In this document: piece after piece, positions 62,686 to 64,000 of the stretch
Layout of the letters: each line of letters begins with the position of its first letter
Numbering within the stretch: position 1 is the first letter of the stretch
NCBI RefSeq assembly: GCF_023283895.1
Contig: NZ_JAKILB010000006.1
Location: forward strand, 1 to 64,000
Length of the DNA: 64,000 bases
Source of the DNA: Shewanella pneumatophori
Lineage (GTDB): Bacteria > Pseudomonadota > Gammaproteobacteria > Enterobacterales > Shewanellaceae
Direction of reading: 5' to 3'
Notes under the pieces: model-generated
What the model was told of the DNA's origin: nothing
Database searches by the model: none
Seen by the model: the letters and a program-made list of their open reading frames with translations, nothing else
Translations under genes and position numbers: made by a program

Positions 62686-63444
62686 ATGGATTTAAAAGAT
62701 AAGGTTGTTGTTATTACTGGCGGTGCTGGTGGGCTAGGTTACGCGATGGCGGAAAATTTAGCAGCTGCAGGGGCTAAGTTAGCACTTATCGACGTTGACC
62801 AAGAGAAGTTGGAAAAAGCCTGTGCAAACATTGGTGCAACTACCGAAGTACAAGGTTACGCGGTTGATATTACTGATGAAGAAGATGTATTTGCTACCTT
62901 CCAATATATTAAAGAAGATTTTGGTCAGGTGAATGTGTTGGTAAACAACGCAGGTATTTTACGCGATGGTTTATTGCTTAAAGCCAAAGAAGGCCAAGTG
63001 TATGACCGTATGTCATTCGATCAATTCCAGTCAGTAATCAATGTTAACTTAACCGGTTCGTTCCTGTGTGGTCGTGAAGCGGCTGCCGCTATGATTGAAA
63101 CTGGCCAGCAAGGCGTAATTATCAATATTTCGAGTCTTGCTAAAGCCGGTAACATGGGTCAGTCAAACTACGCAGCGTCTAAAGCGGGCGTGGCAGCAAT
63201 GAGTGTCGGTTGGGCCAAAGAGCTTGCTCGCTATAACATTCGTAGCGCAGCAGTTGCACCGGGCGTAATTGAAACAGAAATGACTGCCGCAATGAAGCCA
63301 GAAGCGCTTGAGCGTTTAGAAAAAATGGTACCAGTAGGACGTTTAGGCCAAGCTGAAGAGATTGCTTCGACTGTACGTTTTATCATTGAAAATGACTATG
63401 TTAACGGCCGCGTATTTGAAATTGACGGCGGTATTCGCTTGTAA
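62686..63444 (+). CDS. SDR dehydrogenase, probably a hydroxyacyl-CoA dehydrogenase of isoleucine degradation
   Basis: A 252-aa SDR. The cofactor loop is VITGGAGGLGYAMAENLAAA, NNAG is present, and the active site is ISSLAKAGNMGQSNYAASKA with Tyr and Lys in place. GVIETEMTAAMKPEALERLE and VNGRVFEIDGGIRL complete the family pattern. FabG-like by sequence, but its place 11 nt after mmsB suggests oxidation of 2-methyl-3-hydroxybutyryl-CoA. The 3' terminator ends the cluster. Confidence 0.88.
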   Translation: MDLKDKVVVITGGAGGLGYAMAENLAAAGAKLALIDVDQEKLEKACANIGATTEVQGYAVDITDEEDVFATFQYIKEDFGQVNVLVNNAGILRDGLLLKAKEGQVYDRMSFDQFQSVINVNLTGSFLCGREAAAAMIETGQQGVIINISSLAKAGNMGQSNYAASKAGVAAMSVGWAKELARYNIRSAAVAPGVIETEMTAAMKPEALERLEKMVPVGRLGQAEEIASTVRFIIENDYVNGRVFEIDGGIRL

Positions 63445-63466
63445 GCTTTAACACAGTTGTATTGTT

Positions 63467-63490
63467 AAAAACGGGCAATCGCCCGTTTTT
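63467..63490 (+). terminator. Intrinsic terminator of the BCAA cluster
   Basis: AAAAACGGGC (63467-63476), loop AATC, GCCCGTTTTT (63481-63490) followed by more T. Confidence 0.9.
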
Positions 63491-63571
63491 TTATGGCTGA
63501 TAGCCAGAGTTTGAATATCGACCAAGCTATGGGTCATAATAGTATGATTGTTAAAGGAGTATGGAAGCGAA

Positions 63572-63802
63572 ATGGATAAGCTTGAAAGAGCGACAAAAAT
63601 AATGATGTTGGTTGTGGGCTGTGTCGGTCTGGTAGTGATCTATTTCGGTTTTTTCTATCTAATGTTTACAGGCAGAAGTACTGCGGCAATTCCTTGGTAT
63701 ATTTTACTTTCGCCTTGGGTTTGCATCTACTTTGGCCTAAGTCGACATAAGCAGATTGGTGTGATCCATTGGTTTGTTAATAAGTGGCGCCGTAAGCCTT
63801 AG
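63572..63802 (+). CDS. Small two-helix membrane protein
   Basis: About 76 aa from the ATG at 63572 (GGAAG five bases upstream); an in-frame TTG at 63548 is less likely. Hydrophobic segments are IMMLVVGCVGLVVIYFGFFY and IPWYILLSPWVCIYFGL, followed by a basic tail (WFVNKWRRKP). The function is unknown. It stands alone. Confidence 0.6.
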   Translation: MDKLERATKIMMLVVGCVGLVVIYFGFFYLMFTGRSTAAIPWYILLSPWVCIYFGLSRHKQIGVIHWFVNKWRRKP

Positions 63803-63870
63803 TCGTGATAATCGTGATAATACTGCCAACAAAATAACACCGCTTTTTAGGGTTGAACCTTAGGTAAAGA

Positions 63871-64000
63871 ATGAGACTGATAATAACGACATTGCTGGCT
63901 TTGATTAGCCAGTTTCTGCTAACAGGCTGTGACAATGCTGCTAAAGTGACAGATCTTGAACCTGCAACACCACAGGTTGCTGGTGCTTATGTGGCAGAGT
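63871..64000 (+). CDS. Lipoprotein, partial at window end
   Basis: ATG at 63871 after an AGGTAAAG RBS. The visible 43 residues begin MRLIITTLLALISQFLLTGC. The lipobox LLTGC makes Cys20 a lipidation site, then DNAAKVTDLEPATPQVAGAY. The frame is open to the window edge. The family cannot be told from this part. Confidence 0.7.
   Translation, partial: MRLIITTLLALISQFLLTGCDNAAKVTDLEPATPQVAGAYVAE

Overview
The window looks like chromosomal DNA of a Shewanella-type marine gammaproteobacterium. The evidence is an extracellular DMSO-reductase locus (decaheme cytochrome, MtrB-like porin, Tat/lipoprotein DmsA, DmsB, TorD-type chaperone), a LiuR-controlled leucine-degradation cluster, a valine/isoleucine-degradation cluster, and gnd, menA, tesB, metA and ompW with moderate GC. 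No rRNA, tRNA, CRISPR array or prophage was seen.

Layout. 1-1.5 kb: mobile-element debris, namely an IS110 transposase remnant and an intact HUH/Y1 (RAYT-like) transposase. 1.7-11.3 kb: small accessory genes and a set of poorly known envelope genes. These include two tandem diverged paralogs, a lipoprotein, a 694-aa unknown and a DUF1176-LprI-like fusion. 11.3-18.9 kb: dmsEFAB-dmsG, preceded by an FNR-like box and closed by a strong terminator. 19-21.2 kb: small genes (RidA, DUF805, unknowns). 21.4-25.3 kb: a type IV pilus minor-pilin operon on the minus strand (pilE-fimT-pilV-pilW-pilX) with an unusually long PilX-like member and no pilY1. 25.8-37.7 kb: a DUF4156 lipoprotein, then scoAB, liuEDCBA and liuR on the minus strand, with prpE divergent. 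38-49.4 kb: housekeeping genes (gnd, menA, tesB, ompW, metA) mixed with short-chain dehydrogenases, two YbaY-like lipoproteins, a nucleotidyltransferase and an atypical protein-kinase-like protein. 49.4-54.9 kb: a chaperone-usher fimbrial operon with a LuxR/CsgD-like regulator. 55.3-63.4 kb: thiolase, mmsA, acyl-CoA dehydrogenase, enoyl-CoA hydratase, 3-hydroxyisobutyryl-CoA hydrolase, mmsB and an SDR. The window ends inside a lipoprotein gene.

How the parts work together. LiuABCDE convert isovaleryl-CoA to acetyl-CoA and acetoacetate. ScoAB activates acetoacetate and the thiolase at 55.3 kb cleaves acetoacetyl-CoA. The 55-63 kb cluster handles the valine and isoleucine branches and yields propionyl-CoA, which PrpE can also make from propionate. 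A near-identical inverted repeat (TTTACS-N4-CGTAAA) lies upstream of both liuR and the thiolase gene, which suggests shared LiuR control. Oxygen-responsive control is suggested by FNR-like boxes ahead of dmsE and ompW (the ompW box is a perfect consensus match). A tandem MetJ-box array precedes the YbaY-like gene and metA.

Most notable: (1) a 54-codon gene between liuD and liuE that is a partial tandem copy of the liuD 3' end and starts exactly at the biotinylation motif MKM; (2) a small protein with protein-kinase active-site spacing (K64, D220, N225, D237) next to a nucleotidyltransferase; (3) an SDR whose catalytic Tyr is Phe; (4) the fimbrial operon lying between metA and the BCAA cluster; (5) the tandem paralog cluster of unknown envelope proteins. 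I did not find a clearly new multi-gene system. Family assignments are from recognition of motifs, not from database searches.
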